Shown: in pieces, positions 37,790-47,213 of the stretch
How positions within the stretch are numbered: the first letter of the stretch is position 1
Layout: every line of letters starts with the position of its first letter
Assembly: GCF_030915405.1 (NCBI RefSeq)
Contig: NZ_CP133262.1
Location: 248,001 to 312,000, forward strand
Length of the DNA stretch: 64,000 nt
From: Neobacillus nitrireducens
Lineage (GTDB): Bacteria > Bacillota > Bacilli > Bacillales > Cytobacillaceae
Direction: 5' to 3'
Notes under the pieces: model-generated
Told to the model about the DNA's origin: nothing
The model's database searches: none
What the model saw: the letters and a program-made list of their open reading frames with translations, nothing else
Position numbers and translations under genes: made by a program

Positions 37790-40700
37790 AATTAATAAAG
37801 TGCGTTTATCCAATATCCGACTCGATGATAAAAACAAAATCATCGGGGACAAGACCTTTCATCTATACGGGGAAAACAGCTTGTTTTTATTAGAAAACGG
37901 CGGAGGGAAATCCAGTATCATTCAATATATTCATCAATTGATTTTACCCAATCACGAAATGGGTAACCGGAAAATGATAGAAATGGTTCCGGTAAACAGT
38001 ACTATTCATGTGGCAGCAGAGTGGATTCCAGATGAGGAGTATCGTTCTTCTTTCGTTACCGGGTTTTGTTTTGAAAACACAGGGAAAAAATCCAAGGACT
38101 CGGACGAATCGTACCAATACTTCAATTATATCATCGAATACGATTACGATGGTTCGTATCGAATCGAAGACTTGCCCTTTGTCGTGAATGGAAAGGTCAG
38201 CAACCTTCATCAATTAAAAGATAAGCTTAAAAGGTCGAAAGGGGTCCATCTCCCTCCGACAAACAACCGATACCAAGACGGGTTAGAAACGCATAAAATT
38301 CTTACAAGTGAATGGAAAAACATCTCCCTAGTCAATAGTTCAGAGGGTGGAGTCACCGACTTTTTTGAAAAAGCGGACACAACACAGCGGCTGTTGGAAA
38401 AACTGTTGATCCCGTCCGTAATGGAGAGTCTATATCCGGAAGAGAAAGAGCGATATTCTTTTAAAGAGTCGTTCAAGGAATATAAAGACAGCTTAATGGA
38501 ATTACCGCAAATGAGAAAAAATCTACGGGATTACAATGTGATCAATGAGAATGCCGACCAAATCATCAATGTGTGTAAGGAATATAACACGTATAAAGAA
38601 AAACTGGTAGAGTCGCAAGTCCTATTATCCCGTCTATACGTGACCTTATTGAAGGACTCGGAAGCTAACACAAAAGAATTGGGAGAACTGGCAACCCTAT
38701 TAAAACAAGTGGATGAAACCAAAGAAGAGTTAAACTGGAAAATTCAGTCCTATCAGGTTTTTTTGCTAAAAACGAAATACAAAACGGCAAAAGCGAAAGC
38801 AGAAGGTGACAAAGAACAGGTAGAAGAAACACAAAAAGAGATCGTCCAGTACAAGAGAAAAGAAAAGGAACAGCTGGCAGCAAGAGCTTATGGGGACTAT
38901 AAAACGAATAAAGGAAAATGGGATCTAAAATCCGCCGAATTAGAAGCCGCTCAATTGAAAGAGGGAGAAAGACAGGAAGAACTTCAACTCATCAAAAATA
39001 ATCTCTCCCGCCGATATTATTATTTAATAGACCAAGATAAACAGGCCCTAACGACCTTGGAGCAAGAAGGAAAAGAAGTAAAAATAAAGTGGGATGAGGA
39101 CCGCAAAGCCTTATCCGTGATAGGTAAGGAAATAGAAAAAAAGGGGAAACGACAGGCAGTTCTTGATCATCGCGTTAAGACGTACGAAACGGAATTGCTC
39201 GGTTTAAAGAAAGAGTTGCTGGTGGACTGGAAGGAAAACGAAATCATCACACATCAACACTTAACCCAAAGAACCGAACGTGCATTGGAGCAAGAAAATC
39301 GGTATAAACAGGAGACCGAACAGAACCAAACATCGATCAAGGAGTTAGAAAAGTTGTTGGAACGGAATGAGATGAATAAGGAAACCACCAAGAAGGAGCT
39401 GACGGAGGCAGAAAAAACGTTTGAAAAGTTTGCGGACAGCGAGATTGCCTTGAGGGAAAACACCTATAAGTATCTGACCATTCGGGTAAACGATCATCTT
39501 TTTGAAGACCAAGACGCGATAGTGTGGAAGATTAATCGAGTGAAACATCAATATGAGGATGAAATCATTCGGTTGTCGATTGAGATGGATTCGATTGACC
39601 AAATCCGAAAAGTAATTGAGGCAAAAGGGTATCATATCCATCACGATTTGGAAAGAGTGAAAGAGTATTTGGTTCAAAAAGACATTGATGTCGTATTAGG
39701 AGTGGAATGGATTACCAAGGTGATAATGGATGATGTTTCAAAGAATGAGCTGCTACAAAGGAATCCATTAATCCCATTTTCAATCATTGTAGAGGACGCC
39801 CAATTGACGAAAGTCAGACGCACGTTGGACCAATACAAGGATGAATTGTCGATTCCTATCTTTTTGGTCAACAAGTCCCGTATAGAAGAAGAACCGGTGA
39901 AGGAATCCACGTTTGAAGTAGGAACTACCTCGCATCTTTTCCACCATTTTAGAGTCCGTTTGAAAATGGAAGATTGGGAAATGTATGTAGGAGAACTCGA
40001 AAGTAAATGGGGACAATGGGACGAAAAGCGGGAAGAATGGAAGCAAAAATTGCAGGAAGTACAGTCATTCGAATATACCCTCTTGGACTTTTGGAAACAG
40101 TACATGCCTTTTTCTCGTAATGAGTTATCCGGTCAGGTCAAAGAAAAAGAACTGGCGATTCAACGTTTGAAGGAAGAAAGAGCAGAGCTACTCCTGCAAA
40201 AAAAGGAAAAGGAAGCCTCCTATCGTACCTCCAAGGCAAATTGGGAAGAGAGTGAGAAAGAAAGAATCGAATTTTCGGAGAAAACGAGAAAAGTAGCAGA
40301 CTTTATCGGTCGTTATCAATCTATTGAAGAAGAGAAAAAAGAGCTGGAAGTACTCAACACTCAATTGACTCTCCTTCTTCAACAAAAGAGTCACTACGAT
40401 GGTCTGATGGAAACGTGGCGATTAAAAGCAGATGAAATCAAAAAACAATCCAATCAAGTAGAGACGCATCTGAAGTTGTTGAAAAAGGATGAGGTAGAGT
40501 ATCAAATCCGGGATTTACAGGAAACAACCGCTTGTACGGAAGTGGAATACAAGACAATGCTTGAAAAGTATAAAGCGTTTCGAGCTACCCTTTCCGGTGA
40601 TACGAAGACCATTGAGGAGATTGAATCCACGTTGACGTTTTACGAGGAATTGATCAACCGGGCAGAAGAGGATATTGGCCTAAATGGATTTACCGTTTAC

Positions 40701-42125
40701 TCAATGGAAAAGCTGAGGCTGGACTTCGAACCACGTCTATGGGACCAAATAAAAGTAGAATTATCCTTACTAGAAGATAGAATTATAGGGGAACAGGTAA
40801 GGAAAGAAAAGTCTAATACTGCTTATATTCAAGCGCAAACGCATTATGAAACAGAATTGGAAAGATTAGGAGAAGAAGGGATGTATCCATATGGAGCCAA
40901 TCCCAAGACGGAGATGGAACTCTTCCAAAGCCAGTTAGCGTTGGCGGAGTCGAATGAAAGACGTTGGAAAGAAAGAAACGAGATTCTGCAAAAACAACAA
41001 TCGAATAATCAGACCGCTATCGATGATTTGGAAACGACAAAAGAGATGTTAATTGGTTCCCATTCTCTTGAGGTTTTAGTAGAAGAGAAATGGAACCGGA
41101 AGAAGCCAATCCACAATGTGAGGGAGATACGGAACAGCATCGGTACTCAGCGAAATGAGATGGAGAGCTCCAGAACCGAATTACTCAAGCAAATTGATCA
41201 TCTGAATGAGGAAGTACGGAAAACCGGTAATACCCAGTTAATGCAAATGACGTTCGATTTATCCAAAATCCTGGACAGTTCGATTGAAGATTATGACGAA
41301 ATCATTCGCACCTTTGTGAATTTATTGGAGTATGTCCATAAGTTGGAAGAGAGCATTCAGCTGAGGAAAAAGGAATTGGACAAGCGGAGCGGAGAATTAG
41401 TCGAGCAAATGTATGACCGAGCCGAAACCGTCTATAAAAACATTATGGAAATCGCCAATAGTTCCCAAATTGAGGAAAAGGGAGAAATCACTTCCTTATT
41501 TAAAATTTATTGGCCAAAGAAATCCATTGAAGAAGGCAAACAAGAGCTGGACCGGTTTATCCAACGGGTATTAGAAGAACTCGTAGAGATGAATAACCGA
41601 AATGCCAAGGTGGAAGAAATGGACACGATCTTTGAAAAAAGGGTCAATATGATTGATATCTTAAATTGTTATGCGGAGACCTCGCGCTGTAATATTAAGA
41701 CCTTGAAGCATCGTAATGAATTACTAAATAAAAATGACTTTTATCCGTGGGATCAGGTAGCCAAGTGGAGCGGAGGAGAAAAACACGCAACTCAGATTTC
41801 TTTATTTATCACCTTGATTAACCATTTGCGCAAGAAAAGATATGCCAAGGAAAATGCCTGGAAATTTATTATCCTGGATAACCCTTTTGGGAAAGCTAGT
41901 TCCGATTTTGTTGTGAAACCAATGGTTTCACTGGCACAAAAGACCAACACCCAATTATTCTGTTTTACCGGAATAAAGGAGAAGAGCATTCAACGGGAAT
42001 TCGAGACTGTCATCAGCAATCAATACGTGGAACAACGAGGGCGTCTGCATTTAAGCACGGAAGAAAAGCACAAAGACCCATCGGTTGCGGTATTAGATAG
42101 TATCTTCTTTGTTAGACAAGGGTGA
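37782..42125 (+). CDS. jetC: Wadjet SMC ATPase JetC (MukB-like), 1447 aa
   Basis: Walker A LLENGGGKSS lies at residues 36-45, followed by two long coiled-coil arms with a hinge-like globular part (about residues 600-720). The signature motif WSGGEKHAT and the Walker B motif FIILDNPFG are near the C-terminus. JetC extrudes DNA loops and, with JetD, cleaves circular plasmids. I chose ATG 37782 because GGAGGG precedes it; the longer frame from GTG 37758 lies over the ribosome-binding site. The reading frame is intact along its whole length, so the frameshift in jetD is not part of a general decay of the operon. Confidence 0.92.
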   Translation: MPRINKVRLSNIRLDDKNKIIGDKTFHLYGENSLFLLENGGGKSSIIQYIHQLILPNHEMGNRKMIEMVPVNSTIHVAAEWIPDEEYRSSFVTGFCFENTGKKSKDSDESYQYFNYIIEYDYDGSYRIEDLPFVVNGKVSNLHQLKDKLKRSKGVHLPPTNNRYQDGLETHKILTSEWKNISLVNSSEGGVTDFFEKADTTQRLLEKLLIPSVMESLYPEEKERYSFKESFKEYKDSLMELPQMRKNLRDYNVINENADQIINVCKEYNTYKEKLVESQVLLSRLYVTLLKDSEANTKELGELATLLKQVDETKEELNWKIQSYQVFLLKTKYKTAKAKAEGDKEQVEETQKEIVQYKRKEKEQLAARAYGDYKTNKGKWDLKSAELEAAQLKEGERQEELQLIKNNLSRRYYYLIDQDKQALTTLEQEGKEVKIKWDEDRKALSVIGKEIEKKGKRQAVLDHRVKTYETELLGLKKELLVDWKENEIITHQHLTQRTERALEQENRYKQETEQNQTSIKELEKLLERNEMNKETTKKELTEAEKTFEKFADSEIALRENTYKYLTIRVNDHLFEDQDAIVWKINRVKHQYEDEIIRLSIEMDSIDQIRKVIEAKGYHIHHDLERVKEYLVQKDIDVVLGVEWITKVIMDDVSKNELLQRNPLIPFSIIVEDAQLTKVRRTLDQYKDELSIPIFLVNKSRIEEEPVKESTFEVGTTSHLFHHFRVRLKMEDWEMYVGELESKWGQWDEKREEWKQKLQEVQSFEYTLLDFWKQYMPFSRNELSGQVKEKELAIQRLKEERAELLLQKKEKEASYRTSKANWEESEKERIEFSEKTRKVADFIGRYQSIEEEKKELEVLNTQLTLLLQQKSHYDGLMETWRLKADEIKKQSNQVETHLKLLKKDEVEYQIRDLQETTACTEVEYKTMLEKYKAFRATLSGDTKTIEEIESTLTFYEELINRAEEDIGLNGFTVYSMEKLRLDFEPRLWDQIKVELSLLEDRIIGEQVRKEKSNTAYIQAQTHYETELERLGEEGMYPYGANPKTEMELFQSQLALAESNERRWKERNEILQKQQSNNQTAIDDLETTKEMLIGSHSLEVLVEEKWNRKKPIHNVREIRNSIGTQRNEMESSRTELLKQIDHLNEEVRKTGNTQLMQMTFDLSKILDSSIEDYDEIIRTFVNLLEYVHKLEESIQLRKKELDKRSGELVEQMYDRAETVYKNIMEIANSSQIEEKGEITSLFKIYWPKKSIEEGKQELDRFIQRVLEELVEMNNRNAKVEEMDTIFEKRVNMIDILNCYAETSRCNIKTLKHRNELLNKNDFYPWDQVAKWSGGEKHATQISLFITLINHLRKKRYAKENAWKFIILDNPFGKASSDFVVKPMVSLAQKTNTQLFCFTGIKEKSIQREFETVISNQYVEQRGRLHLSTEEKHKDPSVAVLDSIFFVRQG

Positions 42126-42206
42126 TAGTTTCCTTAAGAAAAATGGAACTACATCATTTGGGGTAAATTGGGGTTAGAGCCCCGATATATTAAAAAGGTG
42201 GTGCCA

Positions 42207-42255
42207 CGGGGTGAGTCCCCGGCTAATCAACGCATTAATTAGTAGGGGACTAGTA
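42207..42255. repeat. hairpin repeat, right of Wadjet
   Basis: AGTCCCC (42214-42220) pairs with GGGGACT (42245-42251), and CTAAT with ATTAG inside. It is the partner of the repeat at 34257-34306. Confidence 0.75.
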
Positions 42256-42409
42256 TAGTAATAAGGTCAAATAAATATGAAAAAGGCCACCGTTTTTATT
42301 GTAAAAATGGAAGTACCTATCACAGAACTTCTAATTTACTACCCCCACCAAGGAGTTGAAAACGATGGCATATTCATTATTTAACCATATTCAAAGGTAA
42401 AAATGGAAG

Positions 42410-42725
42410 TTAATGGACAGAGTTTGTAAGAGAGACAGGGACTGGAAATATTTTGATGGTGGCGATTGATGAAGCAAAAAACACACAAAAATCACTAATT
42501 GGAACGTTTTATGGGGATATTTAGTAAAACCCTTTGAGTTTGATGCGTTGATGACCTGGTTAGGCATTCCCAAAAAAGATTATTCATATGGAAAAGACAA
42601 AATACAACTATAAAGAGGTAGTGGTGGGCATTGAAACCACTGGGCATTATTACGAAGATATGGTTCGAAATGCAATTTATATGGGTATCATGTTAGAACC
42701 TTGAATGCAGCTACCAAAATTGCTT
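42410..42725 (+). pseudogene. IS110-family transposase remnant
   Basis: Three pieces in changing frames read as the N-terminal (DEDD) part of an IS110 transposase: MVAIDEAKNTQKSLIGTFYG, then LVKPFEFDA, then YKEVVVGIETTGHYYEDMV and VRTLNAAT. Stops and shifts separate them, and the catalytic C-terminal half is missing. It lies between Wadjet and the right tRNA-like element. Confidence 0.65.
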
Positions 42726-42740
42726 GTGTGGGATAGATTA

Positions 42741-42999
42741 TCGTAACTTTGTCCAGATCCCGTATTCTTCTCTATCTAATGAGTCTATGACAACTAGAAA
42801 TAAATGAAAATTATCAGAATTTGATTGCAAATTGGAGGAAATCTAATAAAATCTGAGATATACTAAAACTAGTGGATTTGACAAAAGTACAAGTGATTTC
42901 TTTAGAAGAATACTAGTGATACTCCTTGATAAAAATTCATTTGAAGTTGATTTGGCGGGAATTCTCCTGATTCTTCAGACAGCAATTATTTTGCAGTTA
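42741..42999 (+). repeat. copy 2 of the long direct repeat
   Basis: From about 42785 to 42999 it matches copy 1 (31596-31816). Its first 45 bases (CGTAACTTTGTCCAG...) match copy 3 at 52045. It leads into the second tRNA-like structure. Confidence 0.75.
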
Positions 43000-43074
43000 G
43001 GGAGTGGCTTCTTCAAAACTGCTTGTGACCTGCGTGCCAGGTCTGGTGGGTTCGATTCCCACGCAGTCCCGCCA
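43000..43074 (+). ncRNA. tRNA-like structure, copy 2 (75 nt, ends in CCA)
   Basis: Same length and layout as copy 1: GGGAGTG...CAGTCCC-G-CCA ends, anticodon-like arm GACCT/AGGTC with loop GCGTGCC, T-arm GTGGG-TTCGATT-CCCAC. Compared with copy 1, at least four anticodon-arm pairs and two T-arm pairs have changed on both sides and still pair. The D-arm is again degenerate. A tyrosine recombinase remnant follows 145 bases downstream, so a tRNA-derived attachment site is an alternative reading. Confidence 0.6.
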
Positions 43075-43107
43075 ATACTGACTTTTCTACGTTTTTAATA
43101 AAATATT

Positions 43108-43174
43108 CCCTCCACAGTCTTTTTCGTGTTTTTTGACTAGACTGTTACAGACTGTTTAGTGAAACTGTGGAGGG
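43108..43174. repeat. 11-bp inverted repeat upstream of the recombinase remnant
   Basis: CCCTCCACAGT (43108-43118) and ACTGTGGAGGG (43164-43174) are perfect inverted copies. AGACTGT occurs twice between them. It could be recombinase arm sites or a terminator-like hairpin. Confidence 0.6.
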
Positions 43175-43219
43175 CATTTACTCTTAGTCGCCTATAAAAA
43201 TTCATAGGAGGCTATTTTT

Positions 43220-43807
43220 ATGCAAAAGAAAACCGTTCGGAAATATAGACGTGGAGAAGGTAATGGCAAGAGTGGCACGGATGTATTAGACGATTTAACT
43301 TTGGATGAAATGTTTAGTAAATTCATGACGTTTAAGAAAACAGAAGGGCTTGCACCTAGAACCTAAGAGGAATATATTATTCATTTTGAATACATAAAGG
43401 AATTTTTCGGGGACAATAAGACAAATAAAAATATCACGGTTGAAGATTTTCAGGAGTATGTCGGATACATGCTTCATGAAAAAGAATTGTCACCAATGAC
43501 CGTTGATATTAGAGTACGGACTATAAGGGCATTTATCCGGTACTTTCATAAAAAAGGGTTCATAACTGAACCAATACATGAAGATTTCAAGACAATAAAA
43601 ACACCGGAAGATACATTAGAATCATTCAATCCCGACGAGATAAAAAGTTTATTGTCTGTTATAGAAGAAGATTTATATACGGGATTTCGTGACAAGGTAA
43701 TTGTATTTGTGCTGTTAGATACCTTAGTCCGAATATCGGAATTGGTTGCAATGAAACGTAGTAATGTAGATCTTAAAGCAGTAAATTTTGTGCCTGTCAC
43801 CGCCTAA
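43220..43807 (+). pseudogene. tyrosine recombinase/integrase, nonsense codon and truncated
   Basis: AGGAGG precedes ATG 43220. The frame reads a typical N-terminal SAM-like core-binding domain (DLTLDEMFSKFMTFKKTEGLAPRT), then TAA at 43364-43366, then continues in the same frame with EEYIIHFEYIKEFFG and LSPMTVDIRVRTIRAFIRYFHKKG. The catalytic domain begins (LLDTLVRISELVAM, with the first catalytic Arg) but ends at 43807, so the second Arg, the His and the Tyr are missing. It is inactive as it stands. Confidence 0.75.
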
Positions 43808-43947
43808 TAAATGTCAAAATTTGTCGAAAAGAACTAATGTAATTTCTTGGGTGTAAATAGTTATACGATAAAGGTATTCTCTAAAAAACGCTAATATTAA
43901 TGAAATAATTATATCCTAAACATTAAAAATTGAATAAGCTGAAGAAT

Positions 43948-43992
43948 GCCCAAGATTAACTTATTAAATATGGTTATTCTTGGGCTTTTTTT
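43948..43992 (+). terminator. strong rho-independent terminator
   Basis: GCCCAAGA and TAAC pair with GTTA and TCTTGGGC (43948-43985), followed by seven T. Confidence 0.85.
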
Positions 43993-44073
43993 GTTAAATA
44001 TAATTTGTATCAAGGACCAGTATGGTAAAATAATACTATTCTTAGATAAATATATTACAAGGGGAACTACCAA

Positions 44074-45210
44074 ATGAAGAAACCATCCTATTTTTATCAA
44101 TTTCTTGAACCAATGTCAATAGAGCTAGCTTTAGTTGCACGTGAACTTGAAAATAGTATTTTCACTAGCCCACGGACCATGCTTACACATGCAAGGATAT
44201 TTGTAGAAAATATTTTAAAACAGGTTATTCAAGCAGAAAGGTTGCCTGATGAGCAATGGTCAAATATAAAAGATCGGATCGATTTATTAAATGTAAACGG
44301 TTATATTAAACCTGAAATTCGAGATGCACTTCATCATGTTCGACAAATCGGTAACCAAGCTGCACACGATACTCGGACATTTCGTTTTTCAGAAGCGTTA
44401 TTATCTTGGGAAGCTATTTATAAAATTGTTAAATGGTATGTAGAGGTATACGGGCCCTTTGATTTTACGGTTCCGAGTTATCAAGACCCCTCACCACAGG
44501 TGAAACAAACATTTGACATAGTAGAAATACAAGAGCGGCTCAAATCGTTAGAAAAACTACTTATTGAATCAACGGGAAAACAAAAAGGTAAGCAAGGTGA
44601 AGGGGATGCAGAAAAGACTACTGAAGGTATTTCATCAAAGCCAGAACAGCCGGGTTTTACACCTATTCGGACACTGAAATATAAAGGACAAGAACTTGAA
44701 GTTCCACACTTCTTGCGTGATGCATTTCTATTGCCTCAACGATTTGCCGTTTCTGAGACCTTTCTTATCAGACTTGGGGCTGAGCAGCAAGCCCGAATTA
44801 TGAGTGAATTGCCAAACAATCTTGAGGGATTACATAACCATGTTAAACGATATAATGAAAAAAATGATGAAAGCTTCTTTCAAGAACTCACATTATTTAT
44901 TGAGGAAGAGAAAATACGGAGACAACTTTCCCTTGAACGGCCGGGGGAACTATTCTACTTCTATAAAGCTGATTACATTGTCGTCACGGAAGAATTATCA
45001 CAAATACCACTTACCGCGAATGAGTTCACAGGTATACCGAGCCTTTTGAAGCAGCTAAATGAGGATCAAATTGAAACAGTCGGACAGCTGCCAAAGGAGC
45101 TTGTCATTTTGGCCAAGTATGCAAATGTAGGAATCGGGACTGTTCAGAAGTTATTTGATCAATTAAAGGAAAAACAACAGCAATCTACTCTTTTATCAAC
45201 AAAATATTAA
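44074..45210 (+). CDS. DUF4145-like domain protein (378 aa)
   Basis: The first about 130 residues (MLTHARIFVENILKQVI, HHVRQIGNQAAHD) match the DUF4145 type seen at the N-terminus of restriction and helicase proteins. A charged linker follows, and then a C-terminal domain with LRDAFLLPQRF and a helix-hairpin-like tail (IPSLLKQLNEDQIETVGQLPKE). It may be a nucleic-acid-binding accessory protein. A second remnant of the same tail is at the end of this window (63905-64000), and a helicase C-terminus that could have belonged to the same gene type is at 52216, so it may itself be a fragment of a longer protein. The ATG has AAGGGGAA upstream. Confidence 0.65.
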   Translation: MKKPSYFYQFLEPMSIELALVARELENSIFTSPRTMLTHARIFVENILKQVIQAERLPDEQWSNIKDRIDLLNVNGYIKPEIRDALHHVRQIGNQAAHDTRTFRFSEALLSWEAIYKIVKWYVEVYGPFDFTVPSYQDPSPQVKQTFDIVEIQERLKSLEKLLIESTGKQKGKQGEGDAEKTTEGISSKPEQPGFTPIRTLKYKGQELEVPHFLRDAFLLPQRFAVSETFLIRLGAEQQARIMSELPNNLEGLHNHVKRYNEKNDESFFQELTLFIEEEKIRRQLSLERPGELFYFYKADYIVVTEELSQIPLTANEFTGIPSLLKQLNEDQIETVGQLPKELVILAKYANVGIGTVQKLFDQLKEKQQQSTLLSTKY

Positions 45211-45535
45211 TGTACTGATGTTTAATGCTTGGAAGGGATATTCGGGAGAGGTATATTAGAATAATTCAACTTAATGTAGAAGGATCATGCTTTAAAACCA
45301 GTTATTCTTAGTATTTAAAACGCCCAATTTAGAGGAGTATATCACTGTGGATGTAGCACCTGACAATAGGAAGAAATAAAATGTGAAGTTTTTGTGTTAA
45401 AGGATTTTTAGCGTTTTGAGTTTCTGGGTTTGGAGGCTTGAAATGCTCATTTTTGGGCTAAAAAATGTAAAGTTCAAGTGTTATGATTAAGATAATACGT
45501 TATTACGTGAATAAACTTTGTCAGGAGAGAAAGTA
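45211..45535. other. intergenic region before the HerA-toxin operon
   Basis: AT-rich without a coding frame. AGGAGAGA (45523-45530) is the ribosome-binding site for ATG 45536. No terminator hairpin with a T run is obvious. Confidence 0.4.
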
Positions 45536-47209
45536 ATGGTCAAAGCAGAATTGAGCTATAACCCATATTTGCTTGAAACTAAAGTTAAATTTAATGGGCA
45601 AGAACCTAAAATAAATAGTCTTGTTGAGAAATACCAAGAAGGAAAATTGCATGCTTGGATTACAGAAATTCCTTCTGTTTTTTATAATGAGATGAATGGC
45701 TACGATTTTGATCTAGATTTTTCTGGGACAAAAGCAGATTTTGAGGAATTGGAACAAGCATTTGTAGATTCAGGGGTTAGCACCAAGCCCGAAACAAAAG
45801 GTAGCGGCAAAACAGCCCCTGCTAATGTGAGAATTTTCTTTAAGAATGAATTAGAAGATTCACGTACAAAAAGCAAAGAGATTGATGATATATTAACATG
45901 GCTGAACACAACACCAAATCGAAAATTTGATAATGCTGGTTTTAGATTTGAGAATTCTGAATTATTCGACGAACCATTTTCATATTTGTTAATTCAAGCG
46001 TCAAATATAAATACTTCTGTATTTGATGGCTTAGATCTTACTTTAGAAAATGCAAATACTGTTAATGAGTTACCTAAGGATTTAACCAACACACCGATTC
46101 TTTTTAATATTGATGAAAACACCAGAGCAGAATTTCTAAATTTCTTTGAGATTGTTCATTCAAGACACGACGTTAATGAAAAACAAATATTTTTCTTTAT
46201 CCATCCCGATTTGAATAGGCCGCATATCGAAAGAATAATTCAAGATAAAGGAATAGCGCGCCCTCAAATTGTTTCTGCTGTAAATGATAAAATGGTAAGC
46301 GATTTCTTAGGTATTTATCCAATTGCAGACTATGTAATGAATTCAATAAAGGTCTTTAGGAAAGAGTTTGATTCACTTTCAAAAATTCTTGAATTGGAAA
46401 ATGAAGAGTCAAGAATTCAAAACGCCGATGTTCACAAACAAATTGATTCATTGGAAGAATCTATTCAAAAATTAAAGGATGTAAATGAAAGATTCATTCA
46501 AAGAGATAATTTGGAAATTCCATCAACGTTAACTGCAGCAAAAATTACACTTTACGATAAGATTCAAAACTGGCGAAAAAAGAAAAATAAATATAATAAT
46601 GACGTAGAAGCTACAAATGCAGCAAGAGAATACTCAGCGGATTTATCTATCTATTTTCAAACCTTTATCACTGAAGTGAATGCTATATTCAAAGTTGAAA
46701 AGGATGAAATTTTCAGATCGTTTTCTGCGTTATATTATTTTGCAGATGCATACGATGGTTATAAATCATCGGTAAAAAATGTTTTTGATTTCTCTAGCTA
46801 TTATATTAATGATTTAACAAATGAATTCTTATCTTTTAGGGAACAACGAATGGTAGAACAACCAGAAGATTTATTTGGTAAGGCAAAGAAATTCTTTGAT
46901 AAACAAGTGGAACCAAGACCGTTAGTGCCTGAAATTACTTATCCGATTAGTAAGTGGCGTGATAAAGCTAGTCAAATTACTATTCCTAAAGCAGAAGAAA
47001 TTATAGACGCAGTTTCAGATGCCTTGAAAATATTCTATGATGATGTTGCTAGAGATTATCATGAACACCTTGAAAAATTGATTACTGAAAAGACATCACA
47101 AAAAGAAGAGATATCGGACCGACTCTCTGATGAAGAACGTAAATTACAGAAAGATAATGATTGGTTGGCGAAATTTGATGATCAGTTGAAAATTATTGAG
47201 AGAGGATAA
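45536..47209 (+). CDS. unknown coiled-coil protein, first gene of the HerA-toxin operon (557 aa)
   Basis: I do not recognise the family. The N-terminal about 270 residues look globular (YNPYLLETKVKFNGQEP, FSYLLIQASNINTSVFDG). A coiled coil lies at about residues 295-340 (DSLEESIQKLKDVNERF), and further long helices with a heptad-rich end follow (EKTSQKEEISDRLSDEERK). The acidic, soluble character and position suggest a structural or adaptor partner of the HerA-like ATPase that follows after 4 bases. Possible role: scaffold for loading the toxin or the DNA substrate (inference). Confidence 0.7.
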   Translation: MVKAELSYNPYLLETKVKFNGQEPKINSLVEKYQEGKLHAWITEIPSVFYNEMNGYDFDLDFSGTKADFEELEQAFVDSGVSTKPETKGSGKTAPANVRIFFKNELEDSRTKSKEIDDILTWLNTTPNRKFDNAGFRFENSELFDEPFSYLLIQASNINTSVFDGLDLTLENANTVNELPKDLTNTPILFNIDENTRAEFLNFFEIVHSRHDVNEKQIFFFIHPDLNRPHIERIIQDKGIARPQIVSAVNDKMVSDFLGIYPIADYVMNSIKVFRKEFDSLSKILELENEESRIQNADVHKQIDSLEESIQKLKDVNERFIQRDNLEIPSTLTAAKITLYDKIQNWRKKKNKYNNDVEATNAAREYSADLSIYFQTFITEVNAIFKVEKDEIFRSFSALYYFADAYDGYKSSVKNVFDFSSYYINDLTNEFLSFREQRMVEQPEDLFGKAKKFFDKQVEPRPLVPEITYPISKWRDKASQITIPKAEEIIDAVSDALKIFYDDVARDYHEHLEKLITEKTSQKEEISDRLSDEERKLQKDNDWLAKFDDQLKIIERG

Positions 47210-47213
47210 GTTG

